NCBI GenBank assembly: GCA_021809495.1 | Contig: JAKAZI010000009.1 | Location: forward strand, 1 to 41,282 | Reading direction: 5' to 3' | Origin: Actinomycetes bacterium | GTDB taxonomy: Bacteria > Actinomycetota > Acidimicrobiia > Acidimicrobiales > RAAP-2 | DNA: 41,282 bases | Shown: in pieces, positions 30,049 to 41,282 of the stretch | Layout of the letters: every line of letters starts with the position of its first letter | Numbering within the stretch: position 1 is the first letter of the stretch | Notes under the pieces: model-generated | The model's input: the letters and a program-made list of their open reading frames with translations, nothing else | What the model was told of the DNA's origin: nothing | The model's database searches: none | Position numbers and translations under genes: made by a program

Positions 30049-31584
30049 CTAGTACTGGTTCGTGTTTGGAACCGACGGCGTGGTGTTGCCCGCTGGTCCC
30101 ACGCCGAAGCGGGCGAAGATGTTCATCGTTGCGCGACGGATCACGTTGGTGACCCCCGGGATCGGCGCCGGGACCCAGAAGTTTCCGAGTTTCGGGGCGT
30201 CGGAGAGGTCAAATACCCAGTGGCCGGTGCCACTCGCAAAGACGCCGCCCTGGCCCGGCTCGGCGACGTAGGTCACGTCGCTGATTCCGCCGCCGACGTT
30301 CGAATGTCCGAGGATCTGCACGTTCGCTGGATTCGTGACGGAGGGGTTGTAGTGATTGAACTCGCCCCCGAGCGCACCGGTGAGCACGGTCCCGTTTGCG
30401 ACCCCGGTGCCGCGCCAGAGCCACGAACCGGCGTCGACGACACTGAGCGACCCCGTGCCGTCCACACCGCCGTAGATCGAGCCGGTGAAGGTGCTTTCGG
30501 GAGTGTCTGACGGGTACTGACTCCAGTTCACGGTCGCGAGCGACGGGTTGGTCGCGGTGATGGGGTCGGCGGTCGATCGGTAGTTGATCATCAGCCGGTT
30601 GATGCCGTTGACGCCGGGTTCGAAGCGGATCTTGCGGTAGCAGAAGTTGGCGCCGAAGAACGCCACGTTGACGCCTCGGTCAACCCCGGCGACGACCGCC
30701 GAGCGCATCGCGGGCGAGTAGTACTCGTCGTGGCCGAGCGACAGCAGCGCCCGGTGGCGGGTCAGCGTCGTCCCGCGCTCGTGCAAGTCGATGTCGGTCC
30801 AGTAAGCGAGGTCGAGTCCGAGTTCTTCGGCGAGGAATAGGAGCGGAAACTCATTGCCGACGAAGTCGGCGGCCCCGTTGGCGAAGGCCTTGTCGTAGGG
30901 CCGGTTGAATGAGACGCGCACGGCTCGATTGGCGTCGTTCACGGTGATGCTGCCAACGGGTGTCGCCTGGCGGTAGAGGCTGAAGCCGCCCCAGGTGTTG
31001 TACGCCTGCCAGGTGGTGACCGAACTCATGTACACGAAGGCGGCCCTGGACGAGTCATCGCGCACGAGGAACGGGACGAAGCGGAACTGGTGTTCGGCGT
31101 TCTCGAGGCGCACGAGGTACTGGCCCGGCAGGTAGCGCTTATCGGTGATGACGCGGAATGACGCCGGCCACTGACAGTCGACGGTCCCGTACTGGTCGGG
31201 CGCCGGCATCGCGCGCGCGAAGCCGGTTAGATCCAGACGCGTTTCGACGAGTCGCGCCCCGAGTCCCTGGTAGTAGCCCATCCGGAAGACCTTGATCGAG
31301 TAAGTGGGCGAGGTCGTACTCACGAAGAAGGTGACCGCCTCGCCGAGATTCACGCTGGTCGCGTTGGCGTAGCCCTCGAGATCGCCCGCCGGGGCCGCAA
31401 CACCGCGCAGCCACGAGCCGTCGCCGGGCCGTACGTTCTCGCGCCGGACCCACTGGGCGTAAACGCCGGTGGGCAGTGTGGCGGCGTCGCTCGCCGGGGT
31501 GCCGAACGCTGAGCCGATCGCCATCGCGCCGGCGAACGCGCCCACGCCGCGCAGGACGTCACGCCTGGAGAGAGCGGAGGTCAC
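30049..31584 (-). CDS. Tat-exported protein with N,N-dimethylformamidase-like domain
   Basis: A 511 aa exported protein. The twin-arginine signal SRRDVLRGVGAFAGAMAIG is followed by a cleavage region near SDAAT. The mature part resembles the large-subunit C-terminal domain of N,N-dimethylformamidase: SIKVFRMGYYQGLGARLV, LDLAYWTDIDLHERG, LLSLGHDEYYSPAMR and NVAFFGANFCYRKIRFE. That enzyme holds a mononuclear iron on Tyr and Glu residues; I cannot assign the ligands here. Tat export agrees with a protein that folds with a metal before transport. The natural substrate is unknown. GTG 31584 lies 6 bp from TAGACT. Confidence 0.8.
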   Translation of the reverse strand: MTSALSRRDVLRGVGAFAGAMAIGSAFGTPASDAATLPTGVYAQWVRRENVRPGDGSWLRGVAAPAGDLEGYANATSVNLGEAVTFFVSTTSPTYSIKVFRMGYYQGLGARLVETRLDLTGFARAMPAPDQYGTVDCQWPASFRVITDKRYLPGQYLVRLENAEHQFRFVPFLVRDDSSRAAFVYMSSVTTWQAYNTWGGFSLYRQATPVGSITVNDANRAVRVSFNRPYDKAFANGAADFVGNEFPLLFLAEELGLDLAYWTDIDLHERGTTLTRHRALLSLGHDEYYSPAMRSAVVAGVDRGVNVAFFGANFCYRKIRFEPGVNGINRLMINYRSTADPITATNPSLATVNWSQYPSDTPESTFTGSIYGGVDGTGSLSVVDAGSWLWRGTGVANGTVLTGALGGEFNHYNPSVTNPANVQILGHSNVGGGISDVTYVAEPGQGGVFASGTGHWVFDLSDAPKLGNFWVPAPIPGVTNVIRRATMNIFARFGVGPAGNTTPSVPNTNQY

Positions 31585-31590
31585 GGCGAA

Positions 31591-31596
31591 AGTCTA
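31591..31596 (-). promoter_or_regulatory. -10-like hexamer for the Tat-exported protein gene
   Basis: On the minus strand TAGACT ends 6 bp before GTG 31584, separating this gene from metH upstream. Confidence 0.45.
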
Positions 31597-31630
31597 GGTT
31601 GAACCCGCCGGTGGTTTTCCTCGCCCTCGC

Positions 31631-35131
<3,501 letters not shown>

Positions 35132-35140
35132 GCAGTCGCC

Positions 35141-35146
35141 AGGCTA
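35141..35146 (-). promoter_or_regulatory. -10-like hexamer for metH
   Basis: On the minus strand TAGCCT ends 9 bp before ATG 35131, slightly further than at other genes. Confidence 0.3.
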
Positions 35147-35166
35147 CCGGCGGCTCATTCGTTCAC

Positions 35167-35172
35167 TACGCT
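35167..35172 (+). promoter_or_regulatory. -10-like hexamer for pduO-pepA
   Basis: TACGCT ends 6 bp before GTG 35179. Confidence 0.45.
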
Positions 35173-35178
35173 GAAAAC

Positions 35179-35718
35179 GTGAAGATTTACACCCGGGGCG
35201 GTGACGACGGGACCACTGGTCTCTACTTCGGCGGTCGCGTGGCGAAGAGCGCGCAGCAAATCGAGGTGAACGGCGCCGTTGACGAGGCCCAGGCCGCGCT
35301 CGGCTGGGCCCGGTCGTTGAGTGAACCAGATGGACGGTTGAACGACCTGTTGGTGTCGCTCGAGCGCGACCTGTGGGTGCTCATGGCCGAAGTGGCGACG
35401 ATGTCCGAGAATCGGCACAAACTCGTGGCGGACAAGTCCTTGGTCACCGCCACCATGGTGTCGCGACTCGAACAGCAGATCGACGAGCTCTCGGCGGCGA
35501 CGGTGATGCCCAACGAGTTCGTCGTCCCCGGAGAAAACCAGGTGTCCGCGGCCCTCGACGTCGCGCGAACGGTCGTGCGCCGCGCCGAGCGCGCCGCCGT
35601 CAACTACCCCCTGTCCGAGAGCCACGTCGTGGCGTACCTAAACCGTTTGAGCGATCTCGTGTGGACCCTCGCCCGTTGGGCGGAGGGATCGAGCCACCGC
35701 ACGACCCGTTCGCATTGA
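35179..35718 (+). CDS. ATP:cob(I)alamin adenosyltransferase, PduO type
   Basis: A 179 aa enzyme that makes adenosylcobalamin, the cofactor of methylmalonyl-CoA mutase. The ATP-binding N-terminus KIYTRGGDDGTTGLYFGGRV, the block NGAVDEAQAALGWAR, FVVPGENQ, and the C-terminal RTVVRRAER with YLNRLSDLVWTLAR are characteristic. GTG 35179 matches the family start; the frame start at 35122 lies within the metH promoter. pepA follows by 9 bp and has its own ribosome-binding site. Together with metH, the Ni/Co permease and the mutase it forms a B12-use module. Confidence 0.92.
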   Translation: MKIYTRGGDDGTTGLYFGGRVAKSAQQIEVNGAVDEAQAALGWARSLSEPDGRLNDLLVSLERDLWVLMAEVATMSENRHKLVADKSLVTATMVSRLEQQIDELSAATVMPNEFVVPGENQVSAALDVARTVVRRAERAAVNYPLSESHVVAYLNRLSDLVWTLARWAEGSSHRTTRSH

Positions 35719-35727
35719 GGAGCTGTC

Positions 35728-37215
35728 ATGTCTCGTAGTGTCCGCGTCACTGCCACCGCCGACGCGCTGAAGTGCGCGACGGTGCTCGTACCGGTCGTAG
35801 TCAACGATGGCGCGGTCACGCTCGACGTCGCTATCCCCGCGACGATCGGCGCTATCGAGCTCGCCCGTCACCTCGACGAGGCGTGGTGCCGTCGCAACGG
35901 GCTGACCAGCACCGCCGGAACGAGCGTCGTCCTGCGCGGGTTCGACCCACCGGCGGTCGCGCTGGTGTCGGTGGGCGCGGGTGACGCCGAGGGTTACCGA
36001 ATTGCCGCGGCGGCCGGGGTCCGTCTGGCGGGCGAGGATCCGATGGGCCTGCTCCTCGCGGTCGATGGACTGTCCGACGCCGGACTCATCGCGCAGGCCG
36101 TGGCCGAAGGTGCGGTCCTCGCATCATTTGACTATAAGAACGACGTCGACCTCGTCGTAGAACTCGCGGTACTGGCGACGCCGTTGCCGTCGGTGGAGAC
36201 CCACGACGCGGTCGCGACTGGCGCTCGCCGTGGTTCGCAGGTCGCCGAGGCAGTCAATTGGGCGAGGCGGCTGATCAATACCCCCGCCGGTGACCTGCCG
36301 CCTCGAGAGCTGGCCAATCGCGTGGTCGAACGACTCGAGCGCCACCCGCGGGTCAGCGTCGAAGTCTGGACGGAATCACGCATTCGCGCTGAGCGGCTCG
36401 GTGGTCTGCTCGGGGTTGGTCAGGGGTCGGCTCAACCCACCAGACTCGTCTACGCCACCTACGACCCCGAGCCTGGCGCCTCGCTCAAGCACGTCGCGCT
36501 GGTCGGCAAGGGCGTCACGTTCGACTCCGGGGGCCTGTCGCTCAAGCCCGCCGAGTCCATGATGGGTCAGAAGACCGATATGTCTGGCGCGGCGATCGTC
36601 CTGGGTGCGCTGGGCGTATTCAGTGACCTTGGCGTGCGCGTCCGGGTCACGGCGATCGCTCCGATGACCGAGAACCTCACGGGAGACAAGGCGATCAAGC
36701 CCGGCGACGTGCTCGCGATTCGTAATGGGCTTACGGTCGAGGTGCTCAACACCGACGCCGAAGGTCGTCTGATACTCGCCGATGGACTCAGTCTCGCCGC
36801 CGAGGCGCAGCCCGACGTCATCATCGACATCGCGACGCTGACCGGCGCCCAGCGCGTCGCGCTCGGTGACGAGGTCGCCGCCGTGTACGTGTCGAATGAC
36901 GAGCTCGCGCCCGCGGTGATGGCCGCGGGCGTGCGCAGCGGTGAGCAGCTGTGGCGCATGCCGCTCACCGCTTCCTACGCCGGCCAACTGGATTCGGATG
37001 TGGCTGACCTGAAGAACATCGGCAAGACCGGGGTCGCCGGTTCGGTGGTCGCGGCACTGTTCCTCGAGCGCTTCACCGCCGGCCGGCCGTGGGTGCACAT
37101 CGACATCGCCGGTCCCGGTCGCTCAGACGCGGTGCGTGGCTACGTCAACAAGGGTGGCACGGCTTTCGGTCTGCGCACGATCGTCGACTTCGTTACGGCG
37201 ATGGCTCAGGACTGA
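35728..37215 (+). CDS. pepA: Leucyl aminopeptidase (M17)
   Basis: A hexameric two-zinc aminopeptidase of 495 aa. The catalytic domain carries GKGVTFDSGGLSLKP, MGQKTDMSGAA, the signature NTDAEGRLILADGL and the C-terminal WVHIDIAGP. The N-terminal macro-like domain is weakly conserved, as is usual. ATG 35728 has GAGGAG upstream. It is probably co-transcribed with pduO. The 3' end overlaps the nitroreductase gene by 23 bp in convergent orientation. Confidence 0.94.
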   Translation: MSRSVRVTATADALKCATVLVPVVVNDGAVTLDVAIPATIGAIELARHLDEAWCRRNGLTSTAGTSVVLRGFDPPAVALVSVGAGDAEGYRIAAAAGVRLAGEDPMGLLLAVDGLSDAGLIAQAVAEGAVLASFDYKNDVDLVVELAVLATPLPSVETHDAVATGARRGSQVAEAVNWARRLINTPAGDLPPRELANRVVERLERHPRVSVEVWTESRIRAERLGGLLGVGQGSAQPTRLVYATYDPEPGASLKHVALVGKGVTFDSGGLSLKPAESMMGQKTDMSGAAIVLGALGVFSDLGVRVRVTAIAPMTENLTGDKAIKPGDVLAIRNGLTVEVLNTDAEGRLILADGLSLAAEAQPDVIIDIATLTGAQRVALGDEVAAVYVSNDELAPAVMAAGVRSGEQLWRMPLTASYAGQLDSDVADLKNIGKTGVAGSVVAALFLERFTAGRPWVHIDIAGPGRSDAVRGYVNKGGTAFGLRTIVDFVTAMAQD

Positions 37216-37807
37216 TCCCGACGCGACGGACCCGGGCGGCGCGCGCGGGGACGGTTCGCTCGAGGGAGCGCGACCGGTGGTCGTTGTCGTCGGGTCGACC
37301 GATCAGCACCGACGCGAAGAGCAACTCGTCAGGCGCCCCGACCCAGTCGAGGACGTCGCGGTCGTGGCGGAAGTTCCCCCAGAGCGTCGAGGACCACCCG
37401 GCATCCTCCAGCAGGAGCAGGAGGGCCATCGTCGCCATTGCGGCGTCGGTGTGCCAGTACGGGATCGGCCACGCCTCAATCGACGTCAGTCCCGAGGACC
37501 GCTTGTCCGCCTCGCCGTAGCGCTCGAGGTAGTCCTGGGGTCGTGAAGTGACCAACACCACAGCGCCCGCGCGCGCGAGGCCGGGCGCGCGCGGTGAGTC
37601 ACGTCGCCACTCGAGGTCGGTGGCCCGCGCGAGGTACGCGCTCACGAGGTCCGCGCCAATCGTGTGCATGCGTACGCCGGCGCTGTTTCCCGCGGTCGGG
37701 GCCCACATCGCGGTCGCGCAGGCGTCGTCCAACCAGCGCTCGTCGACGGGCGTGGCGTCAAAGGAACGGCACATTCGCCGCTGAGCCAGCAGGGTCGCGA
37801 GGTCCAT
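37193..37807 (-). CDS. Nitroreductase-family protein
   Basis: An FMN-dependent oxidoreductase fold protein of 204 aa. RRMCRSFDATPVD (phosphate-binding arginines) and WAPTAGNSAGVRMH are recognisable, followed by HTDAAMATMALLLLLEDAGW. The start is ATG 37807, 7 bp from TAGACA, rather than the longer frame start at 37918. The substrate is unknown. A BluB-like role in making the lower ligand of B12 would suit the neighbourhood, but I see no motif that proves it. Confidence 0.75.
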   Translation of the reverse strand: MDLATLLAQRRMCRSFDATPVDERWLDDACATAMWAPTAGNSAGVRMHTIGADLVSAYLARATDLEWRRDSPRAPGLARAGAVVLVTSRPQDYLERYGEADKRSSGLTSIEAWPIPYWHTDAAMATMALLLLLEDAGWSSTLWGNFRHDRDVLDWVGAPDELLFASVLIGRPDDNDHRSRSLERTVPARAARVRRVGISPEPSP

Positions 37808-37814
37808 GGTCGGT

Positions 37815-37820
37815 TGTCTA
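37815..37820 (-). promoter_or_regulatory. -10-like hexamer for the nitroreductase-family gene
   Basis: On the minus strand TAGACA ends 7 bp before ATG 37807. Confidence 0.3.
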
Positions 37821-37854
37821 GCACGCGTGATGACGAGATTCTCGACTGGACCAG

Positions 37855-37860
37855 TAGGAT
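37855..37860 (+). promoter_or_regulatory. -10-like hexamer for the rhodanese-ThiF gene
   Basis: TAGGAT lies 23 bp before TTG 37884. The short leader carries GAAGGAG (37871-37877), one of the strong ribosome-binding sites here. Confidence 0.4.
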
Positions 37861-37883
37861 TTCGCCAAACGAAGGAGCGACCC

Positions 37884-39053
37884 TTGCCAACACCACGCGA
37901 TTTACTCAACGCGGCCAAGCAGGCAATTCGCGAGGTTGAGCCGAGCGACGTCGCGGCCCGGTTGGATCACTACCGAATTCTCGACGTGCGCGAGCCCGAC
38001 GAGCACGAGCAGGGAGCCGTGCCGGGAGCGGTGCACATCCCTCGCGGCAACCTCGAGTTCTCGGTCGAGTCACGACTGACCGACAAACACGCACCGATTG
38101 CGGTGTACTGCGCCGGTGGCGTCCGCTCGGCCTTCGCGGCCAAGACCCTCCAGGACCTCGGCTACACCGACGTCGTATCGGTGATCGGTGGATTCAACAA
38201 GTGGAAGGACGAGGGACTCACCTGGTCGACGCCGCGCACGCTCAGCCCCGATCAGCGCAACCGCTACCAGCGACACCTCCTGCTACCGGAGGTGGGCGAC
38301 GAGGGTCAGTTGCGCCTGCTCGACTCGAAGGTGCTCTTGCTCGGGGCCGGGGGACTCGGATCGCCGGCCGCGCTCTACCTCGCCGCCGCGGGCGTAGGCA
38401 CCATCGGCATCATCGACATGGACGTCGTGGACGCGTCCAACCTGCAACGACAGGTCCTGCACAACATGGATCGCATCGGCATGCGCAAGGTCGACAGCGC
38501 CAAGCAGACCCTCACGGCGATCAACCCCGACCTGGACGTGCGCACCTACGACGTTCGATTGGGCGCGGACAACGTGCTCGACATCATCGACGGCTACGAC
38601 GTGATCGTGGACGGGACGGACAACTTCCCCACGCGCTACCTCGTCAACGACGCCGCGCTCGTCAAGCGAATCCCGGTGGTGCACGGTTCGATCTTCCGCT
38701 TCGAGGGACAGGTGACGATCTTCAACCCCTACGTCGGACCGTGCTATCGCTGCATGATCCCCGAGCCGCCGCCGGCCGAACTGGCTCCGAGCTGCGCCGA
38801 GGCCGGTGTCCTGGGGGTGCTGCCCGGCATCGTGGGTTCAATCCAGGCGATCGAGACGATCAAGTTGTTGCTCGAGCTCGGCGATCCGTTGGTCGGCCGA
38901 CTGCTGACCTATGACTCGATGGACCAGAGTTTTCGAACCTTCAAGGTCCGTCGCGACCCCTCCTGCCCGGCCTGCGGCGAGGACGCGGGGCCGATCATCA
39001 TCGCCGAGTACGACGATCTCTGCATGCCCCACGTCGCGGTCAGCGCCTCGTAG
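37884..39053 (+). CDS. Rhodanese-ThiF/MoeB adenylyltransferase
   Basis: A 389 aa sulfur-carrier activating protein. Residues 15-120 are a rhodanese domain with its active C76 in YCAGGVRS. Residues about 125-375 are a ThiF/MoeB adenylyltransferase with ATP loop GAGGLGSPAALYLAAAGVG and zinc cysteines in CYRC and CPAC. It would adenylate the C-terminal Gly-Gly of a ubiquitin-like sulfur carrier and hand over sulfur for molybdopterin, thiamine or cysteine synthesis. Domain order is the reverse of MoeZ/MOCS3, where ThiF comes first. The start is TTG 37884, chosen by its ribosome-binding site. No sulfur-carrier gene is adjacent. Confidence 0.88.
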   Translation: MPTPRDLLNAAKQAIREVEPSDVAARLDHYRILDVREPDEHEQGAVPGAVHIPRGNLEFSVESRLTDKHAPIAVYCAGGVRSAFAAKTLQDLGYTDVVSVIGGFNKWKDEGLTWSTPRTLSPDQRNRYQRHLLLPEVGDEGQLRLLDSKVLLLGAGGLGSPAALYLAAAGVGTIGIIDMDVVDASNLQRQVLHNMDRIGMRKVDSAKQTLTAINPDLDVRTYDVRLGADNVLDIIDGYDVIVDGTDNFPTRYLVNDAALVKRIPVVHGSIFRFEGQVTIFNPYVGPCYRCMIPEPPPAELAPSCAEAGVLGVLPGIVGSIQAIETIKLLLELGDPLVGRLLTYDSMDQSFRTFKVRRDPSCPACGEDAGPIIIAEYDDLCMPHVAVSAS

Positions 39054-39074
39054 TCACCGCGGTCGCGATGTCCT

Positions 39075-39094
39075 GGCCCACCACGTCGTGGGTC
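39075..39094. terminator. Possible bidirectional terminator hairpin
   Basis: A 7 bp stem (GGCCCAC with GTGGGTC, one G-T pair) around CACGTC, between the convergent rhodanese-ThiF and RDD genes. It just touches the RDD stop. No T-run follows, so support is limited. Confidence 0.3.
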
Positions 39095-39629
39095 AGTCGT
39101 GTCCCATCACGACGAGGGTCCCCGCGACGCGGTCGTGCAATGTCTGCTTGAGGGGGTTCGCGAGGGGGAACAGCACGTCCACTACGGCGACCATCATCAC
39201 GAAGGACGAGGCGATCGGGTTGTTGAGTAGCGCGATCGCGCTATAGACCGCGACGAACCCCCACCGCCATATGGCCTGATGACGGGTGATCGTTCCCCCC
39301 GTAGCCACGTCGCACACCCGCGTCGCAACGATCCGATTGCCCAGTGTCTGACCTCGCGACGAGGTGAGCATCGCGACCTGGTACACACCCTGGACGGCAA
39401 AGCCGGCGAGCATGCCGACGTGGGAACCCGCGGCCATGGTGACCACCCAGATCACCACGGAGGTCGGTACCAACAGGATGATGTTGTCGGTGAGTGTGGC
39501 CCCGACGCGCCGCCACCAGCCGCCGAGCCGGCCGTGGGAGCCCCTCGCGGGGGTCGGTCCGGAGATCGGGTTCCCGCACACGGGACAGAACGGTCCGCTT
39601 GACTCACTTCCGCAACTGGGGCAGTACAC
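39093..39629 (-). CDS. RDD-family membrane protein with zinc ribbon
   Basis: A 178 aa protein. The first 20 residues are a zinc ribbon (YCPSCG then FCPVCG), followed by a basic segment and an RDD-type membrane domain with about three to four hydrophobic stretches. Conserved residues include [12 protein letters not shown] and [15 protein letters not shown]. Function is unknown for this family. GTG 39629 lies 6 bp from CACAAT. Confidence 0.82.
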   Translation of the reverse strand: MYCPSCGSESSGPFCPVCGNPISGPTPARGSHGRLGGWWRRVGATLTDNIILLVPTSVVIWVVTMAAGSHVGMLAGFAVQGVYQVAMLTSSRGQTLGNRIVATRVCDVATGGTITRHQAIWRWGFVAVYSAIALLNNPIASSFVMMVAVVDVLFPLANPLKQTLHDRVAGTLVVMGHD

Positions 39630-39635
39630 CCGTCC

Positions 39636-39641
39636 ATTGTG
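39636..39641 (-). promoter_or_regulatory. -10-like hexamer for the RDD gene
   Basis: On the minus strand CACAAT ends 6 bp before GTG 39629. Confidence 0.3.
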
Positions 39642-39688
39642 GTCGATACGAGGTGGTCGCGACGTCCACCCCTAGGAAACGCACCGTC

Positions 39689-39694
39689 TAATCT
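39689..39694 (+). promoter_or_regulatory. -10-like hexamer for the mutase gene
   Basis: TAATCT ends 7 bp before GTG 39702. Confidence 0.45.
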
Positions 39695-39701
39695 ACGATT
39701 C

Positions 39702-41282
<1,581 letters not shown>

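Noticed and set aside
35132-35178. Cobalamin riboswitch between metH and pduO
   Set aside because: The gap is 47 bp, far below the roughly 200 bases needed, and no B12-box-like sequence is seen.

Overview
This is a gene-dense, GC-rich window with about 40 protein genes on both strands. No gap without a gene reaches 300 bases; the longest, about 140 bp, lies between the NlpC/P60 and malyl-CoA lyase genes. I see no rRNA, tRNA, CRISPR, insertion sequence or phage gene. GTG and TTG starts are common, and the SUF cluster (sufB, sufD, Rieske ferredoxin, sufC, sufS, sufU), RipA-type NlpC/P60 protein, LytR-CpsA-Psr protein and ethylmalonyl-CoA pathway genes of actinobacterial type all point to Actinomycetota. 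I suspect a lineage such as Acidimicrobiia, but that is inference.

Layout. 1-3.5 kb: tail of an unknown gene, tryptophanase, then a minus-strand pair, NlpC/P60 endopeptidase and Lgt. 3.6-8.4 kb: carbon-assimilation genes of the ethylmalonyl-CoA pathway (malyl-CoA lyase, methylsuccinyl-CoA dehydrogenase, MaoC-type mesaconyl-CoA hydratase) with a nickel/cobalt permease among them. 8.4-12.6 kb: MutY, a flavin reductase, a small membrane protein and oligopeptidase B. 12.6-21.4 kb: a split Fe-S assembly cluster. sufB, a small Cys protein, sufD, a Rieske ferredoxin and one sufC read right; a second sufC with sufS and sufU reads left; a LytR-CpsA-Psr gene lies between, and an isomerase gene on the opposite strand interrupts the right-reading arm. 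21.5-25.7 kb: metallo-beta-lactamase hydrolase, acyl-CoA dehydrogenase, an alpha/beta-hydrolase without a nucleophile serine, ThiE, a cysteine-free Rrf2 regulator and RNase HI. 25.8-30.0 kb: a lipoate-centred operon (E3, E2 and a single gene fusing LipB to LipA). 30.0-41.3 kb: a Tat-exported dimethylformamidase-like protein, MetH, cobalamin adenosyltransferase, leucyl aminopeptidase, a nitroreductase, a rhodanese-ThiF protein, an RDD membrane protein and the catalytic chain of methylmalonyl-CoA mutase.

How they fit together. Cobalt uptake, adenosylcobalamin synthesis, MetH and the mutase form a B12-dependent module. The ethylmalonyl-CoA pathway also yields propionyl-/methylmalonyl-CoA units that the mutase would take to succinyl-CoA. 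LipA needs Fe-S clusters, which the SUF genes supply, and in turn supplies lipoyl groups to the E2 encoded just upstream of it.

The most striking signals are: (1) a LipB-LipA fusion protein; (2) a very regular promoter layout in which a TANNNT-like hexamer ends exactly 6 or 7 bases before the start codon of about 17 genes that begin transcription units, implying pervasive leaderless mRNAs; (3) two divergent sufC genes in a SUF cluster split into convergent arms; and (4) three clean palindromes in the promoters of the Ni/Co permease, the E3-E2-lipBA operon and the Rrf2 gene.
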